Below are positions 1 to 7,192 of a stretch of 10,085 bases of DNA, piece after piece. Under the pieces are notes generated by a model. The model was not told the DNA's origin and made no database searches. It saw nothing but the letters and a program-made list of their open reading frames with translations. The stretch comes from Candidatus Levyibacteriota bacterium. Its GTDB lineage: Bacteria; Patescibacteriota; Microgenomatia; Levybacterales; UBA12049. Position 1 is the first letter of the stretch. Each line of letters starts with the position of its first letter. The stretch covers positions 1 through 10,085 of the forward strand of contig JACOXV010000061.1 in the NCBI GenBank assembly GCA_016182225.1. Direction: 5' to 3'. The translations under genes and the position numbers were made by a program.

Positions 1-721
1 TATCGATTTAACATTATTTTCTTTTGCCGCTTTTAATAGCTTAGAAACTAAAACATCAATTACTGCTTGTTGGACAGAAGCACAAAGGTCATTTATTTTT
101 GTTTTTTTCTCTTCTTCTGATAGTTTTTGTATTTCTCTTAAAACAGCTGTTTTTAAACCTGAGAAAGAAAAATCGTAAGTGGGATCATTAATTAGAGGTC
201 TTGGAAAATGAAATGAATCAATGCCTTTTTTTGCTAACTCTTCGATTTTAGGACCGGCAGGATAAGGAAGTCCTAGTAGTCTCCCTGTTTTATCTAAGGC
301 TTCTCCGGCGGCATCGTCTTTTGTGCCGCCTATCCATTCAATTTTTCCATGTTTTTTTATAAGAACTAAATCCGTGTGCCCTCCAGAAACTATTAATCCG
401 ATATCAGGAAATTTCGGAGTCTTGATATTTGATTTTTGGCTCACGAAGTTGGCATAAATATGTCCCAATAGATGATTAACCGGAATAATAGGTTTATTCC
501 AAATATAAAAAAGAGATTTGGCGGTTTCTACCCCTACAAGAAGAGAGCCAATAAGCCCCGGGCCTACCGTTACAGCAATTGCATCAATTTCCGGTTTATC
601 TTTTGAGAACAGAAGATGCAACTATATTACTTAAAGATTTCACTTTTTCTGAATTTTTAGATCCTTTTATTACAGCTGCAGAGGTCTCGTCGCAGCTGGA
701 CTCAATTCCCAAAATAAGCAT
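1..721 (-). pseudogene. tsaD: tRNA N6-adenosine threonylcarbamoyltransferase TsaD, frameshifted with internal deletion, 3' end outside window
   Basis: TsaD transfers the threonylcarbamoyl group onto A37 of ANN-decoding tRNAs (t6A). The frame opening at 721 reads MLILGIESSCDETSAAV, the TsaD/Kae1 N-terminus, continues to LSNIVASSVLK and stops at 598-596. The family resumes in another frame, open from 621 to 1, with KPEIDAIAVTVGPGLIGSLL, then VNHLLGHIYANF (the two metal-binding histidines), SGGHTDL, DDAAGEALDKTGRLLG, FPRP and DFSFSGLKTA. The conserved block that normally joins these parts (YGGVVPExASRxH and the following helix, about 33 residues by comparison with E. coli TsaD) is absent, so this is a deletion plus frame change and not a simple slippage site. 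The ATG shares one base with the DUF192 stop (TAATG), implying translational coupling. tsaD is normally essential, so an assembly error is as likely as true decay. Family identity is very secure; pseudogene status is uncertain. Confidence 0.85.
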
Positions 722-1155
722 TATAGATTTTCAATTTCTATCGTATCTCCGTCTTTTATTCCAAATTCATCAGAAAGTCCTGCATTAATTTCCAAAACTC
801 TATTTGCCGGTTCATCAGGAACATAAAGAGTTGATGGATTTTCTTCTCCTTTTGGAGGATTTACATTTTTATAAATAGTTACTATTTTCTTGTCATTTAG
901 AAATATAATATCTAGGGAAAATCTCATGTCTTTCATCCAGAACGGATAGTAACCCTTTTCATCAAAAGTAAAAAGCATACCGCTTTCCTTTTCTAATTTC
1001 TCCCTTCTTGATAATCCGGTTTGTTTCTGTTCAAGAGACTTTGCTATTTCAAGTTTTACTTCTTGATCACCCAAAACAGCCTTTGGAGATTTAGTTCTCT
1101 GCATAATTATCGTAATCACAAGTGCGATTACAAAAATAACAGCAACTACATACAC
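721..1155 (-). CDS. DUF192 family protein, membrane-anchored; 5' end possibly truncated
   Basis: A 144-residue protein with one hydrophobic segment at residues 2-19 followed by QRTK, then a DUF192 domain. Visible hallmarks are GLSRREKL, SGMLFTFDE, PFWMKDMRFSLDIIFL, a PxxY-like segment (STLYVPDEPANRVLEINAG) and the closing IKDGDTIEI. The family is an exported small beta fold of unknown biochemical role. The only available start is GTG at 1155, which puts the membrane helix at residue 2 with no positive N-terminal residues. The same frame continues upstream as DDRKI without any ATG before a stop at 1182-1180, and RKI directly before the helix looks like a native signal-anchor N-terminus. The real start may therefore have been lost in a deletion shared with the preceding gene, which it overlaps by 10 nt. 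The stop overlaps the tsaD ATG. Confidence 0.85.
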   Translation of the reverse strand: MYVVAVIFVIALVITIIMQRTKSPKAVLGDQEVKLEIAKSLEQKQTGLSRREKLEKESGMLFTFDEKGYYPFWMKDMRFSLDIIFLNDKKIVTIYKNVNPPKGEENPSTLYVPDEPANRVLEINAGLSDEFGIKDGDTIEIENL

Positions 1156-1526
1156 AATTTTTCTGTCGTCGCTATTATATCAGGCTCGATTTGAGTTACA
1201 AGTCTATCATATTCTTCATTTTTTGTCATCAAGGGTAAAAGAATTACAAAATCTACGAAAGAAAACTTCGCTAAATTTTTTGCCCGTAAATTCTGAGAAT
1301 TAATAGGTCTTCCTTTCCCCTTTTTTATTTTTACCGATTCGTCACTTTCCAGAAATACAAACAAAAAATCTGCCTGTTTTTTCGCGTTTTTTAAAAATTC
1401 TTCATGTCCAAAATGCAGTACATCGAAGCAACCACCGGCCAAGATAATGGTATTGTTTTGTTTATTGAGCCTTTTAGCGATATCAATCGCCTGTTTTGGG
1501 TTTAAAATTTTATTCACAATTTTCAT
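1146..1526 (-). CDS. Cytidylyltransferase-like (HxGH) nucleotidyltransferase, C-terminally short
   Basis: A 126-residue member of the nucleotidylyl transferase superfamily (RfaE C-terminal domain / glycerol-3-phosphate cytidylyltransferase type). Residues 30-41 read AGGCFDVLHFGH, containing the HxGH NTP-binding motif, and GRPI at 72-75 is the usual substrate-side segment. The core ends with EPDIIATTEKLCM. Relatives usually continue about 25-35 residues further to a Ser/Thr-rich motif near the end (ISSTxI or similar) that binds the triphosphate; this is missing here. The last residues are encoded by bases that also form the start of DUF192, consistent with a deletion across the gene boundary. 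The ATG at 1526 is 1 nt from the VanW-gene stop, so it belongs to the same operon. The nucleotide and acceptor cannot be told from sequence. Confidence 0.8.
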   Translation of the reverse strand: MKIVNKILNPKQAIDIAKRLNKQNNTIILAGGCFDVLHFGHEEFLKNAKKQADFLFVFLESDESVKIKKGKGRPINSQNLRAKNLAKFSFVDFVILLPLMTKNEEYDRLVTQIEPDIIATTEKLCM

Positions 1527-1527
1527 T

Positions 1528-2985
1528 CTATTCTTTCGTTCCGCGGAGGTAGACAGCCTGCCAAGGTCTGTAGTTTGAGGAAAATTGTTCGCTTATTATA
1601 ACTTTTCCGTCCTTACTTACTTTTCTCGTAAAATAAACATTTGCACCGGCTGCTGCAAAATCAATTTGCTTGACTTGACCCTTTGGAAGAGTAGGATCAT
1701 CTTCATATTTGGGTTCTGGAGCCGGGGTTTGGTTTAATACAACAGGAGTACTTATCTCTGAGATTCTTCCGTCTTTTGTGCCATACAGGTTAAATGTCAG
1801 CCTTAGTTCATTCAGATCAACTACTGTTTGAATTAGAATATGATTTCCCGTATCGTTTTTGAATTTAAGATCAACTGAGGGAACATAAACAGTGGCGTCA
1901 ATTCCCGGAGGAGAATCCTGCTCGTAATAGCCCACCCTATAAGAATGCGCAGTTCTTTCAGTTACAGGAAGGCCGCTATTAAGAATTGCCCTGAAAAGAG
2001 TAGTCGATACCTGACATACGCCTCCGCCGTCGCCCAAGACTGTCTTCCCGTTTTGTATGACATAAGCCTGTTTATATCCTGTAAAAGAAGAAACATAGCC
2101 AATCGCTTTTGCAAAAGAAAACGTTTCACCGGGAGCAACCAGAATCCCGTTCAATCTCTGCGCTGCCAAATTCACGTTGTATATTCTATTTTCTATAGAG
2201 TGTTGAAAAAGAGATGTTCCAGATCCTATCAATTCCCTTATTCCCAAATCATTGGCTTTTTCAGTGGTGATTTTCGGTTCTATTGTCTCAACGGGTATTT
2301 GTACAATTATTACTGATTCTTTTCCGGATGAAATAATCTCTTCTTCTTTTTGGATCATTATCTCTTTTATCTTTCCAAAATTTACCATCCTTCCGTTTTC
2401 TGATGGTTTAAATTCTTTAACTCTTCCGCCCTCAAACTGAAAAAGAGCATCTACGGGTTTAATATTTATTTCTTTTGCAATAGGCAGAATTTTTTCCTTC
2501 AATTTTTCCTCTGAAAATCTATAAGATGGTTCTAGGTTAATGCCGGTAAAATATCCCTGAAGTATCAGGCTTATGTTTGAAATAGCATTTTTAGATCTTC
2601 CCAAGGAGTATGCCTGAGTTGAAAGTAGATTTGCATCGTAACCATAATCTATTTCTTTTGCAGAGACAGTAGCGATTTTGTCCTCGTGCATAAAGACAAA
2701 ATCAGTTGATTGAATTAATTCATTCTTTCTTTCAAAATAATTTCGCACCTCAACTTCTTTCTTTCCACTGAAATCTACTCCATAAACACTTATTCCGGGA
2801 TAAATACTATTTTCATGTGTTTTTTGAAACAATAGATAAGAGAAACCTGCTAGAAGAAAGGAAGCTAGGAAAACTCCAATTGAGAACCAAAAAACAATAC
2901 GTCCTGCATGAATAAAGTATTTTTTCTTTATTTTTTTAACCAATTTTAAGAGACTAATTTTATTTTTTTTGAGGGAAAATTCCAT
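1528..2985 (-). CDS. VanW family protein with N-terminal peptidoglycan-binding-like domain, membrane-anchored
   Basis: A 485-residue protein. Residues 1-28 are Lys-rich and cytoplasmic, and a transmembrane helix spans about 29-53, leaving the rest outside the membrane. From about 60 to 255 lies a region typical of the PG_binding_4-type domains that precede VanW, including YPGISVYGVDFSG and VSAKEIDYGYD. The VanW domain occupies about 263-370, with NLAAQRLNGILVAPGETFSF, GDGGGVCQVSTTLFRAIL, TERTAHSYRVGYY and PPGIDATVY. A beta-rich tail with a Pro/Glu linker (about 410-430) follows. VanW proteins occur in Gram-positive and CPR cell-surface loci, but their biochemical function is not established; a role at the cell wall is inferred from the topology. 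It is the first gene of the minus-strand operon. No clear SD precedes the ATG at 2985. Confidence 0.9.
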   Translation of the reverse strand: MEFSLKKNKISLLKLVKKIKKKYFIHAGRIVFWFSIGVFLASFLLAGFSYLLFQKTHENSIYPGISVYGVDFSGKKEVEVRNYFERKNELIQSTDFVFMHEDKIATVSAKEIDYGYDANLLSTQAYSLGRSKNAISNISLILQGYFTGINLEPSYRFSEEKLKEKILPIAKEINIKPVDALFQFEGGRVKEFKPSENGRMVNFGKIKEIMIQKEEEIISSGKESVIIVQIPVETIEPKITTEKANDLGIRELIGSGTSLFQHSIENRIYNVNLAAQRLNGILVAPGETFSFAKAIGYVSSFTGYKQAYVIQNGKTVLGDGGGVCQVSTTLFRAILNSGLPVTERTAHSYRVGYYEQDSPPGIDATVYVPSVDLKFKNDTGNHILIQTVVDLNELRLTFNLYGTKDGRISEISTPVVLNQTPAPEPKYEDDPTLPKGQVKQIDFAAAGANVYFTRKVSKDGKVIISEQFSSNYRPWQAVYLRGTKE

Positions 2986-3027
2986 TTAACAAAGTTTATT
3001 TGGTATTATACTATTATTAAGGCTACG
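2986..3027. promoter_or_regulatory. Divergent promoter region with overlapping -10 elements
   Basis: Only 42 nt separate two genes transcribed away from each other. The central ATTATACT block offers TATACT (3007-3012) as a plus-strand -10 and TATAAT (3010-3005) as a minus-strand -10, so the two promoters would overlap and probably compete for polymerase. Neither side has a convincing -35; both would fall at the start codons of the flanking genes. Predicted 5' leaders are about 9-13 nt, consistent with the absence of SD sequences in front of both ATGs. Confidence 0.5.
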
Positions 3028-4521
3028 ATGGAAGAAGAAACGCTTTTTCAAAAACCAGCTGTAAATCAAAATCAGGGAAATACTCCTCCTGTAGAATCTT
3101 CTGTTCCTTTTAATCCCTCACCGCCTCCCCCGCCACCTCCTGTAGTTGATAATCCTCCGCTTATTGTTCCTCCGCCTCCTCCACCTCCACATAGAAATGG
3201 ATTATTTTCTTCTTTAATGAGCGGAAAACTAATAAAAATTCTCTTAGGCTTTCTTGTTATGGCTGCGATCTTTGCGCTTATATTTACAGTAATTTTGCCA
3301 AAACTTAGAGGAGAAGAAAACAAACAAGTCACTCTTACTTATTGGGGACTTTGGGAAGATGAGGGAATAATGCAGTCTGTTATTAAAGACTTTGAAACAA
3401 AGAATCCCAATATTAAAATCAATTACTCAAAACAGGATATTAAGCAGTATAGAGAAAGGCTTCAGACAAGAATTGCTAATGGGACGGGACCGGATATTTT
3501 TAAGTTTCATAACACGTGGTATTTAATGTTGTCTTCAGATCTTCTTCCTCTTCCTACCGAAGTTATAACTCGAAATGAGTTTACGAACCGTTTTTATAAC
3601 GTAGCTAGGGATGATCTTATAAAAAATGGTGCAATTTATGGAGTGCCCTCAAATATGGATACGCTTTCTCTTTTTGTAAATACAGGCAAATTACAAGCAG
3701 GAGGATATGAGATCCCTGCTACATGGAATGATTTTATATCAGTCGCCTCATCGCTTACAGTAAAAAACTCAGAAGAACAGATAGAAACTTCAGGGGCAGC
3801 AATCGGAACTTTTGAAAATATTTCACATGCCCCCGATATCATCTCTCTTCTTTTCGCTCAAAACGGAGTAGATCTTCAAAATATACAGAGAAGTGAACAG
3901 AGAGTAGCGGACGCACTGAATTTTTATACAGATTTTGCAAATGGAGAAGATAATATTTGGAATTCGTCTTTGGATTCTTCGATACTTGCCTTTTCTCAGG
4001 GGAATGTAGCTATGATATTTGGATATTCCTGGGATTATTTCACGATAAAAGCGTTAAATCCGGACCTGAATTTCCAGATTGCTTCTGTCCCCCAGCTATC
4101 TACAGAAACCTCTAAAAATATCGCAAGTTATTGGGCTGATGGAATATCTTCGAAAAGTAAAAATCAAAAAGAGGCACTGCTTTTCTTAAAGTTTTTGACG
4201 AGTCAGGAATCTCAGCAGAAGCTTTATACGGAAGAATCAAAAACAAGGGAATTTGGTGAGCTGTATGCAGACAGAGGTCTTGCAGCTACTCTTGAATCAA
4301 GCCAGAATGTTTCAGTTTTTGTAAAGCAGGCAGAAACTGCAGTATCATCATATTTTGTAGATAGCACTTATGACGGCGGATTAAATGAAAAATTAAACAA
4401 TTATCTTAAAGACGCGGTCAACTCAACTCTTAACTCCTCATCTGCCCAAAGCGCAACGAGCGCTTTGTTTGAGGGAGCATCCCAGGTAATGAGTCAGTAT
4501 GATGGGCAGAATAAAAAATAA
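3028..4521 (+). CDS. Membrane-anchored extracellular solute-binding protein (ABC sugar-type)
   Basis: A 497-residue protein. Residues 1-58 are cytoplasmic and unusually proline-rich, with two runs of seven prolines at about 32-38 and 48-54. A transmembrane helix lies at about 69-91 (KILLGFLVMAAIFALIFTVI). The remainder is a family 1 extracellular solute-binding domain starting at VTLTYWGLWED, with DFETKNPNIKINY, GTGPDIFKFHNTWY, YGVPSNMDTLSLFVNTGKL, SQGNVAMIFGYSWDY and SYWADGISSKSKNQKEALLFLKFL. Such proteins deliver sugars or other solutes to ABC permeases. There is no lipobox, and tethering is by the N-terminal helix. No permease or ATPase gene is in the window, so the transporter partner is elsewhere or the protein has another role. 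The stop overlaps the next gene by 23 nt. Confidence 0.9.
   Translation: MEEETLFQKPAVNQNQGNTPPVESSVPFNPSPPPPPPPVVDNPPLIVPPPPPPPHRNGLFSSLMSGKLIKILLGFLVMAAIFALIFTVILPKLRGEENKQVTLTYWGLWEDEGIMQSVIKDFETKNPNIKINYSKQDIKQYRERLQTRIANGTGPDIFKFHNTWYLMLSSDLLPLPTEVITRNEFTNRFYNVARDDLIKNGAIYGVPSNMDTLSLFVNTGKLQAGGYEIPATWNDFISVASSLTVKNSEEQIETSGAAIGTFENISHAPDIISLLFAQNGVDLQNIQRSEQRVADALNFYTDFANGEDNIWNSSLDSSILAFSQGNVAMIFGYSWDYFTIKALNPDLNFQIASVPQLSTETSKNIASYWADGISSKSKNQKEALLFLKFLTSQESQQKLYTEESKTREFGELYADRGLAATLESSQNVSVFVKQAETAVSSYFVDSTYDGGLNEKLNNYLKDAVNSTLNSSSAQSATSALFEGASQVMSQYDGQNKK
4447..4467 (+). repeat. Perfect 8-bp hairpin inside the 3' end of the solute-binding protein gene
   Basis: CAAAGCGC (4447-4454) and GCGCTTTG (4460-4467) are perfect reverse complements with a 5-nt loop. 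It is GC-rich against an AT-rich background but has no T-tract, so it is not an intrinsic terminator. It sits about 30 nt before the overlapping start of the next gene and codes for part of AQSATSALFEG. It may slow decay or polymerase, or may be a codon coincidence. Confidence 0.45.
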
Positions 4522-5377
4522 AATTCTTCAAACAATACTTTACGCAGATTTGTTTGATTATCCTCTAACAATTGATGAGATTTGGAGATATCTCCATTCT
4601 GATAAAAAAACAACAAGGAGCGAATTAAAAAAAGAACTTTCGGTTTTAAAAAAAATATCAAAAAAAGAAAATTTTTATTTATTGAAAGGAAGAGAAGGAA
4701 TAGTAGAGAAAAGAATCGCGAAACAGAAAGAGAGCGAAAGAAAAATAATAAGAGCAAAAAAAGTAATTAATATGTTGTCGCTTGTTCCTACGGTAAAACT
4801 TATTGGTATAAGTGGGTCTTTGTCAGTTCTAAATTCAAAAGCAAATGATGATATTGATTTATTTGTTATTGCTTCTTCTGGCAAAATTTGGACAACTAGA
4901 TTTTTATTGGTTCTATTTTTGTTAATGCTTGGATCTTATAGAAGGAGAGGTCTGAAAAAAACAAAAGATTTATTTTGTTTGAATATGATTATAGATGAGA
5001 GTAATTTTTTCTTTACGAAAGATAAGAAGAATATTTACACAGCACACGAGATAGCCCAGCTTTTACCAATAGTTAATAAAGATAGAGCATACCAGAATTT
5101 TATTAAAAAAAATTCATGGATATTTAATTTCATGGCGAATTTTGATCCTCCCAAGATTAGAACAAAGAAGCAGGCAAGCCTAGAAAAAATATTTAATTCC
5201 CTAATTAATTTATTTGTATTTGAGAAAATTGCCAAAACAATACAAATTGCCTTGATGAAAAAAAGACTGGGAAAAGAAATCACAAGAGACGACGTTTTGG
5301 CTTTTCATCCGTATGATTTCGGACAAAAAATAATTGAAAAATATGAAAGCATCATAACTTATACTAGAGGTCATTGA
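4499..5377 (+). CDS. Winged-helix / nucleotidyltransferase-like protein
   Basis: A 292-residue basic protein. Residues about 8-65 resemble a winged helix (LYADLFDYPLTIDEIWRYL, then a Lys-rich helix and a NFYLLKGR wing). Residues about 102-123 carry a polymerase-beta-superfamily nucleotidyltransferase signature: GISGSLS, then DDIDLFVIAS, with the paired aspartates at 118 and 120. A hydrophobic stretch at about 134-146 may be a buried helix or a membrane contact. Homologues of this wHTH-NTase layout are, to my knowledge, common in CPR genomes and uncharacterised. Their substrate is unknown, and I do not assign one. It starts inside the solute-binding gene (ATGATG at 4499/4502), suggesting translational coupling. 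Its coding strand is strongly A-rich compared with its neighbours. Confidence 0.7.
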   Translation: MMGRIKNKILQTILYADLFDYPLTIDEIWRYLHSDKKTTRSELKKELSVLKKISKKENFYLLKGREGIVEKRIAKQKESERKIIRAKKVINMLSLVPTVKLIGISGSLSVLNSKANDDIDLFVIASSGKIWTTRFLLVLFLLMLGSYRRRGLKKTKDLFCLNMIIDESNFFFTKDKKNIYTAHEIAQLLPIVNKDRAYQNFIKKNSWIFNFMANFDPPKIRTKKQASLEKIFNSLINLFVFEKIAKTIQIALMKKRLGKEITRDDVLAFHPYDFGQKIIEKYESIITYTRGH

Positions 5378-5401
5378 CAAAGAATGCATTTTTACTATAT
5401 C
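5374..5401 (+). promoter_or_regulatory. Predicted promoter upstream of greA
   Basis: A perfect TTGACA (5374-5379) overlaps the stop codon of the preceding gene. With a 16-bp spacer the -10 would be TATATC (5396-5401), four of six consensus matches. Transcription would start near 5408, giving a leader of about 47 nt that contains the hairpin at 5420-5448. The first eleven bases, TTGACAAAGAA, are identical to the start of the lysA promoter at 8221. Confidence 0.5.
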
Positions 5402-5419
5402 ATCTTGCCTGTAAATACT

Positions 5420-5448
5420 TCCCTCAATTTTGCGAGGGATTTTCTTTT
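5420..5448 (+). terminator. Intrinsic terminator or attenuator hairpin in the greA leader
   Basis: TCCCTC (5420-5425) pairs with GAGGGA (5434-5439) around an 8-nt loop, followed immediately by TTTTCTTTT (5440-5448). The T-tract ends 6 nt before the greA ATG, leaving no room for another promoter. The hairpin would end transcripts of the upstream two-gene operon, but transcripts from the 5374 promoter must also pass it to reach greA. Confidence 0.65.
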
Positions 5449-5454
5449 ATAAAA

Positions 5455-5916
5455 ATGGACAGTAAAAAAATCTATCTCACACGCGAAGGCCTTTCTGAAT
5501 TACAGAAAGAATATGATGAGCTTGTAAAAGTGAAGCGCCCTGATATTCTAAACAGAGTTTCTTCGGCTCGAAATTTGGGAGATTTATCGGAAAACGCTGA
5601 ATATACCATGGCTCGAGAAGAGCTCTCTTTTATCGATGGCAGGATTGATGAATTAGAAGAGTTATTGAAACAGGCGGTTCTTATAAGTAATTCGAAATCA
5701 AATACAGTTAAGCTTGGTTCTACGGTTGCAGTAAAAGTGGACAAAGGAAAAGAAGTTTTTACTGTTGTGGGTGAATGGGAAGCTGATCCAAAAGAGAAAA
5801 AAATTTCACATGAATCTCCTCTGGGGAAAGCTCTTATAGGTAAAAAAGTCGGAGAAGAAGTAGAAGTCGAAGCTCCTGCCGGTAAAATAGTCTACACAAT
5901 CGAAGCAATTAATTAA
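5455..5916 (+). CDS. greA: Transcription elongation factor GreA
   Basis: GreA rescues backtracked RNA polymerase by stimulating transcript cleavage through the secondary channel. The ATG at 5455 gives a 153-residue protein, close to the usual 158, starting MDSKKIYLTREGL. An upstream TTG at 5374 would add 27 residues unlike GreA and read through the leader hairpin, so it is rejected. Residues 1-75 form the antiparallel coiled coil. Its tip carries NLGDLSENAEY, with the acidic residues D43 and E46 that coordinate the catalytic magnesium. The FKBP-like C-terminal domain is seen at about 84-152 (KLGSTVAVKV, HESPLGKALIGKKVGEEVEV, GKIVYTIEAI). It appears monocistronic, and no clear terminator follows in the 55 nt before kbl. 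Confidence 0.96.
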   Translation: MDSKKIYLTREGLSELQKEYDELVKVKRPDILNRVSSARNLGDLSENAEYTMAREELSFIDGRIDELEELLKQAVLISNSKSNTVKLGSTVAVKVDKGKEVFTVVGEWEADPKEKKISHESPLGKALIGKKVGEEVEVEAPAGKIVYTIEAIN

Positions 5917-5924
5917 TTTCATAA

Positions 5925-5955
5925 TTGATTATAGATATCCCCAATATAGTATAAT
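5925..5955 (+). promoter_or_regulatory. Predicted promoter of kbl
   Basis: TTGATT (5925-5930) and a perfect TATAAT (5950-5955) lie 19 bp apart, a little longer than optimal; TAGTAT (5947-5952) is an alternative -10 with a 16-bp spacer. The start point would be near 5962, about 10 nt before the kbl ATG, so the message would be nearly leaderless. Confidence 0.5.
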
Positions 5956-5971
5956 AAATCATCTTTAGGAA

Positions 5972-7189
5972 ATGATTAGTGCCCAGGATATGGATCGACG
6001 TGCTACATTTTATAAGAAAATTGAAGAAGAGATTTCAAAAGCAAAAATTCCTCATGTAATAGACTCAGGAGAAGGGGCCTACCTTACGATTAACGGAAAA
6101 AACAAATTAAATTTTTGCTCTAGTCACTATTTAGGTTTTGCAGTCAATCCTCGTTTGGCACAAGCCGCGTCAAACGCGGTTTATAAATATGGAATTGGAA
6201 CAGGATATAGGACACTTGCGGGAAATCATCGTTTGCACCTAGAGCTTGAAGAAGTATTAGCTCGTTTTAAGAAAGCAGAGGCTGCAATTGTCCTAACGGG
6301 AGGATATATGGCAAATTGTGCCGCAATATCAACTATTATTGGCAAAGAAGATATTGTAATCTCAGATGAGCTAAACCATGCTTCAATAATTGATGCGATA
6401 AGGCTCTCCCAAGTAAAAAATAAACTCATTTATAAACATCTTGACATTTCTGATTTAGAAAATAAGCTTAAGGAAGCAGTGGAACTTGCTAAAGCCCCAA
6501 AATCAGATGGTCAGACACTTTTAATATTGGTAATAACTGATGGAGTCTTCTCAATGGATGGAGATTTGGCGCCGCTTCCTGAAATTGTCCGTTTAGCTCA
6601 TGAATATGGAGCGCTAACTATGGTGGATGATGCACATGGTGAGGGAGTTTTAGGAAATGGCGGGCGGGGAATAGTTGATCATTTCGGGCTCCACGGACAA
6701 GTCGATATAGAAGTTGGAACTCTTAGTAAAGCATTCTCAGTAATAGGTGGATTTATTACAGGCAAGAAAGAATTAATAACTTTTTACAAACAAAAATCCC
6801 GCCAGTATTTGTTTTCTAATGCATTAACAATTCCAGATACAGCAGCGTTGATTGAAGCAGTTAAAATTCTTGAAGAATCCGATGAATTAGTTAAAAAACT
6901 TTGGGATAATGCAAAATATCTTAAATCAGAATTTGCTCGATTAGGTTTTGATACAGGACATTCTAAGACCCCAATCACACCGGTGATGATTCCTGACGAA
7001 GAAAAAGCTAGAGAATTTAGTGCAAGTTTGTTTGAACTTGATGTTTTTGCGACTCCAATTGTTTTTCCAATGGTGGCAAAGGGAAAAGCTAGAATTAGAG
7101 TAATTCCTTCTGCCTCACATTCTAGGCAAGATTTGGACAAAGGAATCGCGGCCTTTGAGAAAGCGGGAAAGGATTTGAATATAATATAA
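5972..7189 (+). CDS. kbl: Glycine C-acetyltransferase (2-amino-3-ketobutyrate CoA ligase)
   Basis: A PLP enzyme that cleaves 2-amino-3-oxobutyrate with CoA to give glycine and acetyl-CoA. At 405 residues it matches the alpha-oxoamine synthase family. Visible elements are NFCSSHYLGF (about 47-56), GTGYRTLAGNHRLHLELE (76-93), SDELNHASIIDAIRL (131-145), DGVFSMDGDLAPLP (190-203), VDDAHGEGVLG (218-228, the PLP-contacting Asp and His) and GTLSKAF (249-255) with the Schiff-base lysine K253. BioF and ALA synthase share this fold, but the adjacent threonine dehydrogenase supports Kbl: Tdh makes the unstable ketobutyrate and Kbl consumes it. The start is ATG 5972; ATG 5990 (MDRRATFY) is a possible alternative. 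AGGA lies only 1 nt from either ATG, too close to act as a normal SD. Confidence 0.88.
   Translation: MISAQDMDRRATFYKKIEEEISKAKIPHVIDSGEGAYLTINGKNKLNFCSSHYLGFAVNPRLAQAASNAVYKYGIGTGYRTLAGNHRLHLELEEVLARFKKAEAAIVLTGGYMANCAAISTIIGKEDIVISDELNHASIIDAIRLSQVKNKLIYKHLDISDLENKLKEAVELAKAPKSDGQTLLILVITDGVFSMDGDLAPLPEIVRLAHEYGALTMVDDAHGEGVLGNGGRGIVDHFGLHGQVDIEVGTLSKAFSVIGGFITGKKELITFYKQKSRQYLFSNALTIPDTAALIEAVKILEESDELVKKLWDNAKYLKSEFARLGFDTGHSKTPITPVMIPDEEKAREFSASLFELDVFATPIVFPMVAKGKARIRVIPSASHSRQDLDKGIAAFEKAGKDLNII
7155..7185 (+). promoter_or_regulatory. Weak candidate promoter inside the 3' end of kbl
   Basis: TTGAGA (7155-7160) and a perfect TATAAT (7180-7185) are separated by 19 bp. Initiation near 7192-7197 would place the first arm of the inverted repeat at the very 5' end of a tdh transcript. 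The region is AT-rich, so chance occurrence is plausible. Confidence 0.3.
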
Positions 7190-7192
7190 TGA

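Noticed and set aside
596..624. Programmed frameshift in tsaD
   Set aside because: A frameshift alone would not remove the conserved block that should lie between the two frames, and no clear slippery site with a stimulatory hairpin is present.
579..788. Plus-strand 69-codon open frame
   Set aside because: It lies opposite the end of DUF192 and the start of tsaD; both are clearly coding on the minus strand and this frame resembles no family.
3072..3332. Minus-strand 86-codon frame rich in glycine
   Set aside because: It is the reverse complement of the proline-codon tracts of the solute-binding protein gene.
5374..5454. TTG start extending GreA by 27 residues
   Set aside because: The extension is not GreA-like and would translate the terminator hairpin; the TTG is part of a TTGACA -35 box.
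5911..5931. Possible greA terminator in the AATTAATT / AATTGATT stretch
   Set aside because: The pairing is only A-T and imperfect, with no T-tract; it is better read as AT-rich promoter sequence for kbl.
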